The notes under the pieces were generated by a model. The model saw only the letters and a program-made list of their open reading frames with translations. It did no database searches and was not told the origin of the DNA. The position numbers and the translations under genes were made by a program. A DNA stretch of 64,000 nt. Origin: Eutypa lata (taxonomy: Eukaryota > Ascomycota > Sordariomycetes > Xylariales > Diatrypaceae). Where the stretch lies: positions 3,715,001-3,779,000 of the forward strand of contig JAKULF010000006.1 of the NCBI GenBank assembly GCA_022661535.1. Direction: 5' to 3'. Positions 45,078-57,919 of the stretch are shown one piece after another. Within the stretch, counting starts at the first letter, position 1. The number at the start of each line of letters is the position of its first letter.

Positions 45078-48000
45078 ATGTCAGGTTCAGAGGGAGGATA
45101 TGACCTGCTTAAGCGGGCAACATCAGCGATGATGTCAAAGTGAGTTCTAATAAAAATTTCCAGAATTTCCTCGTGATTAGATCCCCAAAAACACCCGTCC
45201 AGCAAACCCGTTTCGGCGTTTTAACGCTTTGCATGGACATGTTTCCTATTGATCATTCAATGCAACATGTCGCTGCCTTTTTCTGTTTCTTTTTTTAAAT
45301 TTCATTTTCCTATTCCATCCGGTGCATACGTACCCTGTTGCCAGATTCGACATGCTATCTTTCCAGAAAAGTGTTCTCTGCATTTAGCCAATATTGCTAT
45401 TTCGGAATGCAGCTCAGGTCTTCCAGAGCTGATCTCCCGTTACCACCTATTACCAACTGCTACCTCTGGACATACAATTTTTCGGACGGTAGCGAGGGGT
45501 ATTTTGTCGGTTGCTGTCCCTCAATGCGATTTACTTTCCGAATACGATGATGACTACTACCTAGTACATCTGGGCCGTTCCATGCCACAAGTGTGGATTG
45601 CCGCCATTGGGGTGAAGTTCATCCATACTCGTCGTTACCTATTCTTTCTGTTCGCCTTGAAGCATTTCCCAAGTCAGGCGCCCAGCTACAAGCAGTCCCG
45701 TTCGTCGAGCTAGCTATGGCGCTTTGAACTACATACATCATCATAGCAGTCATGGTCGAGTACATCGTCGCAAATCCACCATGTGTATCGGGACACAAAG
45801 TGCTACAACTAGTTTCACCTACGAGTTCTCACTTACGCAACACATCGATGCCATCATTACGAGACACCCAAAACTATGGTCCAGCCAGACACGCAAGTCA
45901 GTTATGAACTGCGCCATGCGGCTATGAGGGAGGCGCGGGGTTAGTGAAGGCGGTTTCTTCACGATAGCCTACCTAGGTGGGTTAGGTAGGCTAGTGTTGA
46001 GGCCTAATTCCTGACTCGGGTGTACCTATTTAGCAGTGGCACCGACCGATTCGGCTTGGTCGAAAGTAGCCCGTCGCCAACCAGCCCACCAGCCAGCCAG
46101 CCAGCCAGCCAACAAACAGCTCATGCCAATGCCAATGCCAATTGCAATCACTGTCAGGTAATGCCTGTGTTGTGCAATGGCATGACATGACATGGCATGG
46201 CATGGCACAAGCTGCGCTGCTGCACTGCGCATGCACCCAAAAACGTTCTACCTTTTTTTCACCCCACCCCCCTCCAATCTCCAATTACCAGATTCCCAAT
46301 TTGCTTCTATTTCCAGCGATACACCCCTCCACCCCACTTTTTACAGCTCTACACCACATGGCAGGTGTCATGGATAGGTACTGGACTGGGTGGTCTCATC
46401 CTACCAGGTTTAGGGGCCAGGACAAGACAGGGTCGGTCTAATCGGGACGGATAAAAAAAAAAAAGGTCCAGAAATTTTACTTGTGAAATTCCCTGGTTTG
46501 TACCACAATAAAAAAAATCCGCCCGAAAAAAAGTCGGCCCATCCGTCCATTCAATGACTGACTTGCGGCTGCAAATGCAAATTTGTGTCATCGTTGTCTT
46601 TGCTTGACAAAATTATTAAATTGTTTCTCGACCAATCCGCACAACTCTACCCCCTTTGAGGATTCTGCAATGGTCCCTTGCCCTGCAGCGTCATTTCTCA
46701 TGAGACCACCATAGGCTACTACTCTAGCTGGTCTGGCTCTCTCTTCTGCTTATTTCTTATTTCCCAATTTAGCCATGAGTCCTTTTCCCTCACTCTTCTC
46801 ACTTTTTTCTTATTATAGATCTCAACCACAGTCTGTCTATTCTGCCAATTCTCTTCCTTTCCCTGCTTAAATTGTCTTTCTCCTCGTTGGGCGTATGCAA
46901 TGCAACACAATGATTTTAACTAACGCCGTACCTAGGCCTACGCCAGCAGACGATGATGGCCAATCAGATCACATCGGCAACGAAACCCCACGATCCGGAA
47001 TTGCTACGCCGCAACCTGATCTTCACGATAAGCGATTGCCGGGAATCATGAGTTACTTTGGCCAGGTTGGTTCTACCTGTTCAAGTTTACTGTCCCGTCC
47101 CCTATCCTTTACCCGAACACCAGAGACTGAGTCACCATGTCCTGCTACGCCTCAGGAAGAGAAAGAGTCGGATACAATCCCACAGCAACTGCCCAGTCCA
47201 AGAGAATCGAGTTTGAGCAAGGACTCCACGCCCGATGCTTTACCTCTCCTTCCACATGAGAAGATAGAGCCTCCCGCTGAGTCCGATACTTCCCCTCAAC
47301 CTTCTTCATCCTGCATCCACCCTTATCCCACCCCTCCTTGCTCCAAGACACCGTCAGAACGAGGGGTGAAGCTGAGCGACGCGAGTGGTGATCCGGATGT
47401 GGGCATCGCTAGTGGTGCCTCCTCAAGTCAACGATCCTCACTACACGTCAAGAGGCCATCCGACCTCTCGCAGATGAAAGCACGCAGAGCCACTCTCGCA
47501 TCTCCCCTTACGAGCATAGTCACTACATCTAGCGTTCATGCGAACCACCTATCTAACCCTAGTGACCATTCTTCAACTACTCCCTGTTCCCCTCTGGAAA
47601 ATCAGTTGCCGGGAGGAGAGATCGGGAGTCATTTTTCTAAGTCCGCTTCGATTGATCAACTCAAGAAGCTAACAAGTGCTGGTTCCGATAAGAGTGGCCC
47701 ATCTACACCGACTCGAGCCATGTCTGCTGCTCGTCCGTCCCAATCCCAGAGCGAAGCGCAATCGCCGCCAAAACCTCACTCCTCCGACAGTACAGAAGCC
47801 AGCGGCAGGGGGACACCCGTGTCCTCGCGCACTGGTGTCGCACAGCCTCCCGCGCAAAAGGGAAAACTCACCATCAAGATCTTAGAAGCAAGGGGACTGC
47901 GCAAGAGCCGCGATCCCTACGTTGTAGCCGTATTCCAGAGAAGCGAGCTCATCTCCTCTGGTCCACGTACTTTCGAGGATGAAGACGAACTCATGCCGCC

Positions 48001-49672
48001 CATACCAACGGGAAGCGTCCCTATTCAGCGTCAGGGTAGTGACTCGGGCCGTCCGATGGCAATCCCTATGCGGAGTCGTCAAAGTAGCAATACTAGCATA
48101 ACAGATTACAACACATTCCGGAGCCGAGACTCTCGGAAATCGTTCACCAACCCAAAGTGGGATGCGGAGGCCGTCTTGTAAGTACTGTAGCGCATCAATT
48201 GTCTACCTGGAGTGGAATGCTAATATTGTCGGAGTGATGTTGTTGGCTCGGATATGCTCGTAGACATTTCGATTTACGACCACACAACGGGCGGTGAAGA
48301 ACTCCTCGGACATGTTGATTTTCGGGCCCCGGAACTCGGACAGGACGAGAACGTGAAGGGCTGGTTTCCGTTAAGGGGAAATGCGGATACCGCTGCGGAG
48401 CATGCCCCGTCCGGCGAAATATATGTCGAGGTGACTTGCCAGAGGGCCGAGAAGAGACATTACGGTCCCGACGACTTCCAAATACTACGTTTGATCGGAA
48501 AGGGCACATTTGGCCAGGTTTATCAAGTACGGAAGAAGGACACCAACCGAATTTACGCCATGAAGGTCTTGTCGAAGAAAGTTATCGTACAGAAAAAGGA
48601 GGTTGCACACACAGTTGGAGAGCGTAACATTCTAGTCCGGACTGCCATGTCAGAATCGCCGTTCATTGTCGGCCTCAAGTTCTCCTTCCAGACCGAAAAC
48701 GACCTCTTCCTGGTAACCGATTATATGTCCGGCGGTGAATTGTTCTGGCATCTGCAGAAGGAAGGGCGGTTCGACGAGAAGCGTGCCAAGTTCTATATTG
48801 CGGAGCTCATACTTGCGATCGAGCATCTTCACAAGAACGATATAGTCTACCGCGACCTGAAACCCGAGAACATATTGCTGGACGCCAATGGTCATATCGC
48901 GCTGTGCGATTTTGGCCTGTCAAAGGCCAATCTAAACAAGAACGATACGACCAATACGTTTTGCGGCACGACGGAGTACTTAGCTCCTGAAGTACTTCTC
49001 GATGAGGCAGGATATACGAAGATGGTGGATTTCTGGTCTCTCGGTGTGCTCGTCTTCGAGATGTGTTGCGGTTGGAGCCCTTTCTATGCCGAAGATACCC
49101 AACAGATGTACAAGAACATCGCTTTCGGCAAAGTCAGATTCCCCCGAGATACCTTGTCTCAGGAGGGCCGGAATTTCGTTAAGGGACTACTAAACCGAAA
49201 CCCGAAGCACCGCCTGGGTGCCATCGATGATGCAGAGGAGTTGAAGAGACATCCTTTCTTTGGCGACGTGGACTGGGAGGCTTTATCTAAAAAGATAATT
49301 ACGCCGCCATTCAAGCCCAAGCTCAAGTCCGAGACTGACGTCTCCTATTTCGATCCCGAGTTCACTAACGCCCTCAACACGAACGGATCGCTCAATGAGC
49401 GCGCTCAGCAGTTAGCTACAGGCTTTGCTAACTCTACGCCCTTATCACCGACTACTCAGGCGAACTTCCAAGGTTTTACGTTTGTTGATGAGAGCTCCTT
49501 AGATCATCACATGAGAAACAAATTTGAAGACGAGGAAATGAGTGACGCAGATCGCCGAGATAACGACTGGGATGATGTCGACGACCTAGAGCTCCGGAAA
49601 GCAAACAGGATGAGTGGCATCGTTAAGACCGGTGCCAATGACGAGCATTTCAATTCACATTTTGAGGTTTGA
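45078..49672 (+). CDS. SCH9: AGC protein kinase SCH9 with C2 domain (3 exons)
   Basis: Exons 45078-45139, 46936-48177 and 48235-49672; 913 aa. Exon 1 (ATG in context CAACCATGTC; SGSEGGYDLLKRATSAMMS) ends at GTGAGT. The acceptor at 46935 has a textbook branch (AACTAAC) and restores the phase, so a 1,796-bp intron is inferred. Exon 2 starts with a Ser/Pro-rich region (SGIATPQPDLHDKRLPGIM), then a C2 domain begins (KLTIKILEARGLRKSRDPYV) and continues in exon 3 (VGSDMLVDISIYD). The kinase domain has GKGTFGQVYQV, AMKVL (Lys), YRDLKPENILL, DFGLSK and an activation loop TNTFCGTTEYLAPE. An AGC tail follows with TPLSP turn motif and FQGFTF hydrophobic motif. SCH9 acts downstream of TORC1 and PDK1 kinases in nutrient, growth and stress control. 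If exon 1 is wrong, the protein starts within exon 2 at MSYFGQ or upstream. Confidence 0.93.
45140..46935 (+). other. Inferred 1.8 kb first intron of SCH9
   Basis: GTGAGT donor, AACTAAC branch and CTAG acceptor. It contains runs of CCAG (46076-46110), CATGACATGG repeats (46180-46205) and several frames without domains (e.g. 45249-45713). Long introns are rare in fungi, so parts of it may instead be a 5' untranslated exon. Confidence 0.6.
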
Positions 49673-50669
49673 ATGACGAGTCCGTACCTTTTCTGGACAT
49701 CTGGGCGGCCATGGCATGATTACTCTTTTTTCTCGGGGTTTGACCCTTCCCTTTTATTGTTGCAACATTTTCCCATGATAGTATCCATGGCATCATTGCA
49801 TAAGTACGGCGGCACTTTATTGATGAGATAACGGAAAGGGCGGCGTAGCTCGAGCCAGGGTGTGTTTTTTTTTCCCTGGTGGAGAAGAGGCGTTTTCGGT
49901 TGGCTTTTTTTTTTGTCTTGTCATCTACACTTTTACTTGCCCATGGAATAAAAGGTACATACACATCACATCATACAGCAGAAGGCTGCAAAAGCACCCC
50001 ACCGTATTACAAAAAAGCGAGCAAGAGGCGTAGTAGCTGCATGGTTCTGTTTTGTCTTTTTTTTTCTATAAAAAAAGAAGAGGGTTTTTGATGAGAAAGA
50101 TTCTTCACAGCTATTGTCTCTAGTGCACCATAAAAAAAACACACGAAGCATACGATGTCTACAACACCACCACCTTGCATTATATTACATTGCATTGTAT
50201 TTCATTGCATGATGTTTAACAAGGTAGCGAAGAATAGGCTTAATGAGAATTATTGCATTTATGAGCAGCGAAATATAAATCCAGTTTTGAGGACATGCCA
50301 TACAGTACAAATGTGATATTTCAAATACGTAAGGTAGGTTCAAGGATGTTAATGATCGCTTTTAGTTTTACCCTGGTCTAAGTCTCTTAACTAGTTATTT
50401 TCTGTGGGGATATATAGGGGGGAAGACTACAATATGGCAGGTAGTGGTTGTCATACTTCAAAACTACCTAGGTATGTAGGATACAAGATGTTGACATTTC
50501 GCTAGTCGCCAAATCAGCCAGGCTTTTTCTTCTTGAAGATGGTTTACCTCCATGGGCTAGATATCGCACTTTACTTTATTCACTGAGTAATCATAGAAAT
50601 AGATGCTGGTATATATCTACACAGATTGTTGAGACTTATTATCATAGATAGGTAGCTAGGCTTTAACCA

Positions 50670-50700
<31 letters not shown>

Positions 50701-51977
50701 TTGTGTGTGTGTGTGTGTTTGTTTGTTTGTTTTGTCGACGTGATGAAATGGTGATGGACGATGGATATACAGATGGGAAGTTTAAAGCATGTCAATAGAG
50801 TTCCGAGCAGGCAGGCTCTGAGTCCAGTTATAGTATGTATAGTGGATACATAGGTATATGAAATAAAGGGGAAAGCTAAAGGGGTGAATAGGGAGGGAAA
50901 CGTAGATGTGTATGTGAGCTATTGGTTGTATGAGAATAGTTGTATCTTCAGTTACCAATCATATCCCCTTAAAAATGGTAGAAAACGTGAGAAAATATTT
51001 TCAAGCTGCCAACTAGGTGGGCGCTCTTGACTTAGATTCTTGACACAACCCTAAGCTAGGCCTCCCGAACACTTGGGAGTGCCCCTTCATTGTCTCACAT
51101 GTGTAATATTCCTTATTGCAATCCCGATAATAACCGTATTTATTGCTTTTGTAAGATTTCGATGTCTAGTTTTACGTAAGAAGATCGACACTAAAAAGCT
51201 GAGAAAGATAATTGTGCTGTAATACTATTGTGCTGCATAGCAACCTTGTGGCTGACTTGGTCTAGGCGTTTTCGCATGCTGGCTGACCACCATTATCTTG
51301 TGGCAAAGACTTTTCAGCTTGTGGTCTCTTAAAATATAATTATCTGCACTTGCCCCGCACCGGCTACCTGTGTAAGTAAAGGTTTGTATACTGTGGTCTT
51401 TGATACGTATTGCCCTTTCTGTATATAAAGAAAGTAAAAGGGGGGAGACTTGTTGAACGAAATTGGGGTAGATAAAAATTCGTAAGCTTGTGGCATATGA
51501 GTCCCTGGGGCGCACAATTGAATGGTAGTCTGGTAGTTCGCCCCCCACCACATAGCTAAAAAGAGTATTTGTCGATCTCTTCAGCCTGAGGGGTATCTCC
51601 GCGCGATACCTTTCACACCGGCTTCCTCTTTCGGAGATATAGCAGCTCGGTAGGTTACATTTATAGGGGAATGGAGGGCTGGGTTGAGAAGCAATTGGCT
51701 CCTGGATCAATCGATAATGGGTGCTGTACCCTGAGCTTCAAAAGCAGCCTGCAGAAATGAGGCTTAACTATGATGCCATATATCAGTCATAGGTGCATGT
51801 GCTTATCATATTAATATTCGAGAACTCCGAATGCTACATGATGTGTACTTCTCGGAAGTTCGTCGAGGATCTTCGATAAGCAGACACACCTACAAATAGG
51901 TCTTAAGCCTCCCGTAACTGCTTCGAAGTCCCCCCCCTTTATTAATTGTAATTGAATTGTTCAATATCTCGTCAGCC
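49673..51977. other. Intergenic between SCH9 and CorA-like gene
   Basis: No gene seen. It contains T/A homopolymer runs (49865-49915, 50057-50085) and a (TG)n microsatellite at about 50675-50728. A short direct-repeat-like GGGGGGAGACTTG stretch near 51440 is not explained. Confidence 0.5.
50675..50728 (+). repeat. (TG)n microsatellite
   Basis: About 15 TG units, a TT interruption, about 7 more TG units, then (TTTG)3. Likely polymorphic. Confidence 0.95.
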
Positions 51978-54900
51978 ATGGCAGCAAACACCCAAGAATC
52001 TGTCTCGACCCCATCGCAATGGGAGTCAGTTACTGATGTTGAGTCCAAATTCTTTGAAGGCGACAGCCATCCTGCATGTTCTGCTGGATGTCCTTGGAAT
52101 CATTATAAAGACCTATGGGACGTTTACTCCAGCATCGGAATGCAGAAGCGAGATGAACTACTTAAAATGGTTTCTGACGAGGAACGGGAACGCATCAATT
52201 ACGAAAAGAGCCGAATCGACAAATACCGCTCCAAGGCAGAAGGAAGACGTCCTTTTCGGAACCTCGCGGATCAGCGAAGGGTCTGGCAGGGGCAAGTAGC
52301 AGAAGATATTCCCGAGTTGAGAGAGGAAGTCAGTCGAGATAACAACTATTCAAGAAAAAGGCGGTATTTGGATAATCTCAGACGGCTAGAGGCCCACCTG
52401 AAAAGGGGACGCACGAACCCAACGACTCAAGACCAAGAACAATACCAAGACAAAATCGAAGACGACGATAACGCACCAGCTATTGACCCCAAGGAGGATG
52501 TACGACATATACTGGATGGGGTCAACGCCGGCGTGATGTACTTTGAGAAGGCCGGCTCCAAGTTCTCGGGGACTCCCGCAGAAGTGTGGCCCAATCAGAA
52601 GATACCTGTCTTCGAGTTGTTAGAGGATGAGGAGAATAGCGAATTGGCGAAGCCCTGCCCACTGGGCCAAATACGCTACTTTCACTTTCCTTCGAACAAT
52701 ATGGAATGGATGAAGGTGAGGTCTAAGCTACTACTCTGCCCTCAGACTTTGCTAGCCTGACATTATCTCGGTAGAAAGCGATCTCGATGTACTATAGCAG
52801 AAAGAAATCGAACGACGCTGAAAGGATCCTTGTCCGTGAATTCTGGCGCGGCCAGATGCACGGCCCTTCATCTGTACCACAGGGGGCTGTGTATAGTGGG
52901 CGTGGAGTCAAGCAGTGTCCGCCTATACATGCTAGACACAGTAAGCGACCTCGGAAGTTATTGTATCATTAATTTGTTTTTGGTGTGTGTTCTGTTTCTA
53001 GGAGAACATTATATAGTTCTGAGAAGATGCTCACTTCATATATGGCAGTGAGGTCAAAATGCTCCGTCATTCCACGCGGTGAGTGTTCCTCAGCCCGGTT
53101 CCCGTACCGAGGTAGTACAGTATAGTGCAGTATAGTAACCCCATAACTTGTATAGGTCCGTCACTTCACAGCTCATCTACAGAAAATGGAAGCCAGCAAG
53201 AGAAACCAGGACGAGATATCGCACTATTTGTTAGTAGCCTCTGGCATCTTTCACGTTCCCCTCTTTTCTAAAAGCTGATATTCCACGACAAGCTTCCGTA
53301 TCTACACTGGGAGACGAGCAACCGGCAAGCAAAGATGGCAGCGGTTGTAGAAGAGGAGCGCTATTCTTTTAATAACCCCTCCGGGAACGCTGGTATTACC
53401 AAATCATCTACTCAGCATTCAATGAATACCGTTTTGAAGGAAAGGCTTTGGAAACCTCAAAACCGGAAACGGAAACCTTCATGCCGGCAAGTCTACAAAC
53501 GACGGTCATAACCCCAAGAGAATAAAAAGAAAAAGACTGATTATATATATACGTCTAGAAAATATCTGGCTCGGTACTTGCTGACAGTTGCATATATTGC
53601 TGACTGCGAGAGAAACGATAGACTCCTACGTACTTACATCTACGCAGACTCGCCCATGCACGTTCGACGGACCTTGGACCAATACTATTTTTTAACCCAA
53701 GGTAGCACGTCAGTGCGGGATAGAGACCAAGTTGTCTACCGAGGCACCAAGCCTTTTGACCCCCCTGAAACCACAGATAAGCCTGGTGATGGGGTGGTCA
53801 TAAAGTCCGAAGGTCAGCAGCGCAAACGAAAACTTCCCCATGGTGTCCGCCGTCTCGTTATGGTGGATCAACTGTGGCTTTGGATCCTGGATGATAGTAG
53901 GTTCCCCCCACCACCTTTTCTTTTTCTCTTCGACGGTCAGTCATTCGGAGATATTATATAACAATAATTATCAATCCTGTAATTACTAACAAGAGTTGGA
54001 TAGACACGATAATCACGGCGTTCCCACGACGTTGGGGGAGAAACAAACCGGATTCTTCGGGTGTGCATAAAACCATCCGGGAGCGGTTGAAAAGCGAGAC
54101 AGACGACATCACTTCCGTCTATCACCTCGGTACGTTGGTTAATTAATTTCGTATACTCTCTTTTTGCTCTCATCATTTAATGAGAAAGCTCCGTGCTGAC
54201 AAAAATACTGTAAGCTTTGATCATCATCGATCAATGTTCCCAAGTTTTCTTCGATCGGACGAAGTCCCTAGACCAGAGGCCAGAGGTCATGGATCTATTC
54301 GCCTCGGCTATCGGCAACGTCGTAAGCTCTACTCACTTTTCACTTTCCCACGGATCACCTTTTCTTTCTTCAACATCTCCAGGCCGCTTACTGTTTATCT
54401 ATCTCTCTATCCATCTAACGGTACTTACAGACCAATCGCACAGCGATAGCATACGAGGTTTTCTGGCGGTACGTGGCAATAAGCAACATGCGGCTTAGCC
54501 ACCACGAGGTCTCGCACCACAAACGGCTCCACATCAACCCGGAGGGCCTGCTGCACGAGGAAGCGCAGGACATCGCCGAGGAGCTCGGCATCATGAGCCG
54601 CATCTTCCAGGAGCAGCGGCAGGTCGTGAAGGACTTCGCGAGACACATGGGTTTGTTCATGAATCATAACGGACGCGATAGTGAACAGCAACAACAACAG
54701 CAGGGGGTAAAAACGGAGTACCAGGAGAGGATGATCACATACTACGACGACGTCTCTGAGTCGCAGCACCACCCGAGTCAAGGGGGAGATAATGGCCTCC
54801 CTCTCCACGACGATTCAAAGCGCCACGCAGCGGTACTATTGGAGCTTATCGAGAGCCGGCAGGCGGAAATACAGGATCTCGAGGGGTCGATTGTCCGGAC

Positions 54901-55858
54901 TAGTCAACGGGTTTGTAAACCACCTAACTACCCCCTTCACATGAGATGTGCACACAGGACCCCATCGGCTAACCTTCGGTTGTTACGAGTTAGATCCAAG
55001 GTCTGCTCACCCTGAAACAGCAGCAGGCCTCCATAGTGGAGGCCAAGGCCGCTCTGCAGAGATCAATCGAGAGCGTGAGGCAGGGAAGGTCCATCATGGC
55101 CTTCACTGTTGTGACTATATTCTTCGTATGTTTAGTTTCCCCATTTTCTTTCTCCAATGCGGTAGTTTCACTCACATGCGTGTCTATTGTTGACGTCTCC
55201 AAATTTCCCATGCTGATGAGAAAATTACCTTAGCTTCCACTTGGTTTCTTCGCCACCTTCTTCGGCATGAACAACATCGAGATCAACCAATCCATGTGGA
55301 TGAGTTTGAACGAACAGGTAACTTGGATGTGTGAGTGGAGCGCACGCTTTCCCTATAAAATGATCATCTAAATAACCACGGAGCTAATTCGAATTGCATT
55401 CATCCCCCCTTTCAGTCGGCCTATCAAGCATCGTCATCGCCCTCACGATATCCATCGCCTTCAGCATGTGGGTGCGGGCGCTGCTGCGGCTCGTCCTCTA
55501 CACGCCGCTGGTCGCCTTCCTCGAGTACACGGGCATCTACGACTGGTGGGTGTCGGACGTGCCCATCAACACGGAGCGCCTGCGGAAGCGGAACAGCAAG
55601 TTCCGCGAGAAGGTGCTGGGCCACCGGGAGGCGCGGAGCCAGGAGAAGATGGCCCGGGAGGACGATACTCTCAATAGCACGCGCGTGGCTAAGGGAACGG
55701 ACAATGTGGCGTTGGCGTTGTCCTCCCCCCCTCTGGCGGAAGAAGGTGGTCGTGACTACCACGCGATGGGGGATAGGCTTCGTCCGTTCTGGAGGAGGAG
55801 GAGGAATCAGCACGGGATGGATGGGGATCCGGAATCTTATGCTATGTCGGAGATTTGA
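51978..55858 (+). CDS. CorA-like Mg2+ transporter-type membrane protein (11 exons, one in-frame stop)
   Basis: Exons 51978-52715, 52775-52940, 53049-53078, 53156-53229, 53275-53896, 54004-54129, 54215-54321, 54431-54910, 54994-55125, 55234-55330, 55416-55858; all phases agree (about 1,004 codons). Conserved blocks in order: IRYFHFPSNNMEWMK, LVREFWRGQMHGPSS, the IHARH block that begins exon 3, KLPYLHWETSNRQAKM, MHVRRTLDQYYF, RRLVMVDQLWLWIL, ITAFPRRW, then a coiled region (SIVEAKAALQRSIESVRQG) leading to TM1 with the GMN signature (FFATFFGMNN) and TM2 (LSSIVIALTISIAFSMWVRA), with a cytosolic basic tail. This is the fungal CorA-like family often found beside NLR/ankyrin genes; transport by this subgroup is not proven. 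A TAA at 53509-53511 lies in frame; only an unusual 45-bp intron (53491-53535) would remove it. Confidence 0.85.
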
Positions 55859-56479
55859 CGAACTATATAGCAAGGGAGTTGAAGTGCAACGCAACTTCTG
55901 AACCGCAGTTTGTCCCTCAGCAGATTATGTTGCCGTCTTAAAACTGGAATAGTTGTAATATAACGAGTTGAACAGTGAAGGGAAAGTCTTGTACATTCAA
56001 TCGGCGAAGCTGGCTCCTATCGTATACATAGGTAGTCCTACGCAAAATGTCAAACGACATTGGCACTCGATCAAATCGAATGTGGTCATGCACTCACTCT
56101 TCGTAGACAGGCATGCATGCTCCTGGGCTAGCACACATTCAATAGAAATAACATTCACGGGACAATCATGCCCACCGTAAATGTAAATGGAAAAAGAAGG
56201 ATCTCGTTTTTCATGATTCAGAACCTATTGATCCTAGGCGTAAATATACACGGATTACACCCCTTGCATCCCTTGAGCGTCCCTGGTAAGACGAGCTAGC
56301 CTGCCATAGCAAGGCAAAGCATCGTCATCATCACCACGACCATCTACCTCCGCAAACGTATTCGCGTTCACATCTTTCTTAACTAACTGCCTCTCTCCCC
56401 CACCCCTCTCGCCTCTCTAAACATGTCCTAATCGTCTATTCTCTTGTTGCTTTTATCCACCCAATCAATAATCCCCTGC
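55859..56479. other. Convergent 3' region of CorA-like gene and ATP14
   Basis: No gene seen. It should contain both 3' untranslated regions; nothing else is recognisable. Confidence 0.5.
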
Positions 56480-57433
56480 TTAATGGTGGGCAGCAGCACC
56501 CTCCTCCTCCTCCTCCTCCTCGACGAGCCAATCCTCGATAGCAGCAGGTGTGGACGTAGCGCTGGTGGCGCCCTCGTTGCCCTCGACCTCGACGACGGCG
56601 TCCTCGTACTCCTTCAGGCTGCTGGCCAGGTCGGCCTCCTCGGGCGACTTGGGCGCCTTCGGCGCGCTGAACGTCTGCACCTGGCCCACGGCGTCCGAGT
56701 CCTTGACCGGTGTCGGCTTGTACGCCTTCAGCTCCCGGAGGTAGAGCTCTTGCACGAAGTCGGCTGTTGTCGGGAGGAAGGGAAAAGACATGTTAGTTTT
56801 ATATGAGCGTTTAATTTTGTGATGAGGTTGGTGTTATGCTCTCATCGCGTGTGTGAAAAAGAAACAAAGACTAGAGAGTTTTCTCATCCATTCGATGGGC
56901 CGGGTTTAGGACTCGGGGTTAGTAGCTGGGGGGAGGTGGAAGGTGGGACGCAGGCAGAGTTGGGAGCTGAGTGGGGGTGCGATAGAGGTGGCTTCAATTA
57001 TCTTGCGTATTGTCGAGCATCGCGCAGGTGGTAGTGTTTTATGTCGTCTTATCTCGTATAGCCTCGTCTCTTCCGAACTTGATGATTGATAATATCCCGA
57101 TTTCCCGCTCACCCGACCGACCGACCGACGACCCCCTCCCTCGAGCTCCCGGTTCTGCATCCGTCCCAATCGTATGCACATGTTCTATAATGGAAACAAT
57201 CGTAATTACTACGTACCTCGTCGAGCAACAGTAGGAGCGATGAATCCTCTAACGGCGTTAACCCGCGCCACGCGGGAGACGGCCTGGACGGCTGACCGAG
57301 CGGTCTATCATTGATTGCATCAAGTTAGTTTACAGCTCTCTCTGTCTTTCTCAAAATGACTCTCGGAAAGAAAAGCCCTGATAGTAATGATGACATCAAT
57401 AAAACATACCGAAGATCTGAGAGGAGCAAGCAT
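56480..57433 (-). CDS. ATP14: F1Fo ATP synthase subunit H, mitochondrial (3 exons)
   Basis: Minus-strand exons 57410-57433, 57217-57304 and 56480-56763; introns of 105 bp (GTATGT, ACTAAC branch) and 453 bp (GTACGT...CAACAG). The joined product is 131 aa. The first two exons encode an Arg/Ala-rich amphipathic presequence (MLAPLRSSTARSAVQAVSRV...) expected to target it to mitochondria. The mature part starts ADFVQELYLRELKAYKP and continues DAVGQVQTFSAPKAPKSPEE, as in fungal Atp14/subunit h of the peripheral stalk. It ends in an acidic EEEEEEEG tail. It belongs in the inner-membrane ATP synthase. The two upstream exons are too short to stand out as open frames. The divergent neighbour is the methyltransferase gene. 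Confidence 0.93.
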
Positions 57434-57919
57434 AATGTCTGAATGGAAATGCTCAATAGACTGTGATGGACGATTAAAGGTGGTGGGTTGTGCTGGGTGC
57501 GGTCGGACCAGTGAATGAGTGAGGTTTTTCACGATCAGATCAATCAATTGAATTGAATTGAATTGAACCAAGCGTTGGGCTGGCCTGGCAATTGGAGGGT
57601 CGGGGTTTTCGGGTGCGGAACCACTACTAGAGCGGCGCCATCTAATCTGATTCGTTAGAAATATCTTTAAGACCCGCTTAGGCTTTAGCTAGTCACGTGA
57701 TACCCTAGACTTTTGCATTTTTACGATTGAAGAAAAAAAAAACTTTGATCTTATCTCCGATGGCTCGTGCACTAGTTAGTTACGTAGTATAATAGCCAAA
57801 ATAGTCAATTCCGTTGAAAATCATTTTGCTGTGGCTTTTACTCATATAGAGATCTTTTATACTTGCTTCCTTTTTTCTTGTTTAATATTTCTATTTTGCA
57901 TTTGCTACATATAATTATA
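57434..57919. other. Shared promoter between ATP14 and methyltransferase genes
   Basis: 486 bp between divergent start codons. It holds a GCACAACCCACCACC stretch (minus strand, near ATP14), a CACGTG-like TCACGTGA (57694-57701) and an A-run at 57731-57741. TCACGTGA is a common fungal bHLH-type site; its use here is inference. Confidence 0.45.

Noticed and set aside
45249..45713. A 154-codon frame in the SCH9 intron
   Set aside because: No domain, no good start context, and it lies between an inferred donor and acceptor.
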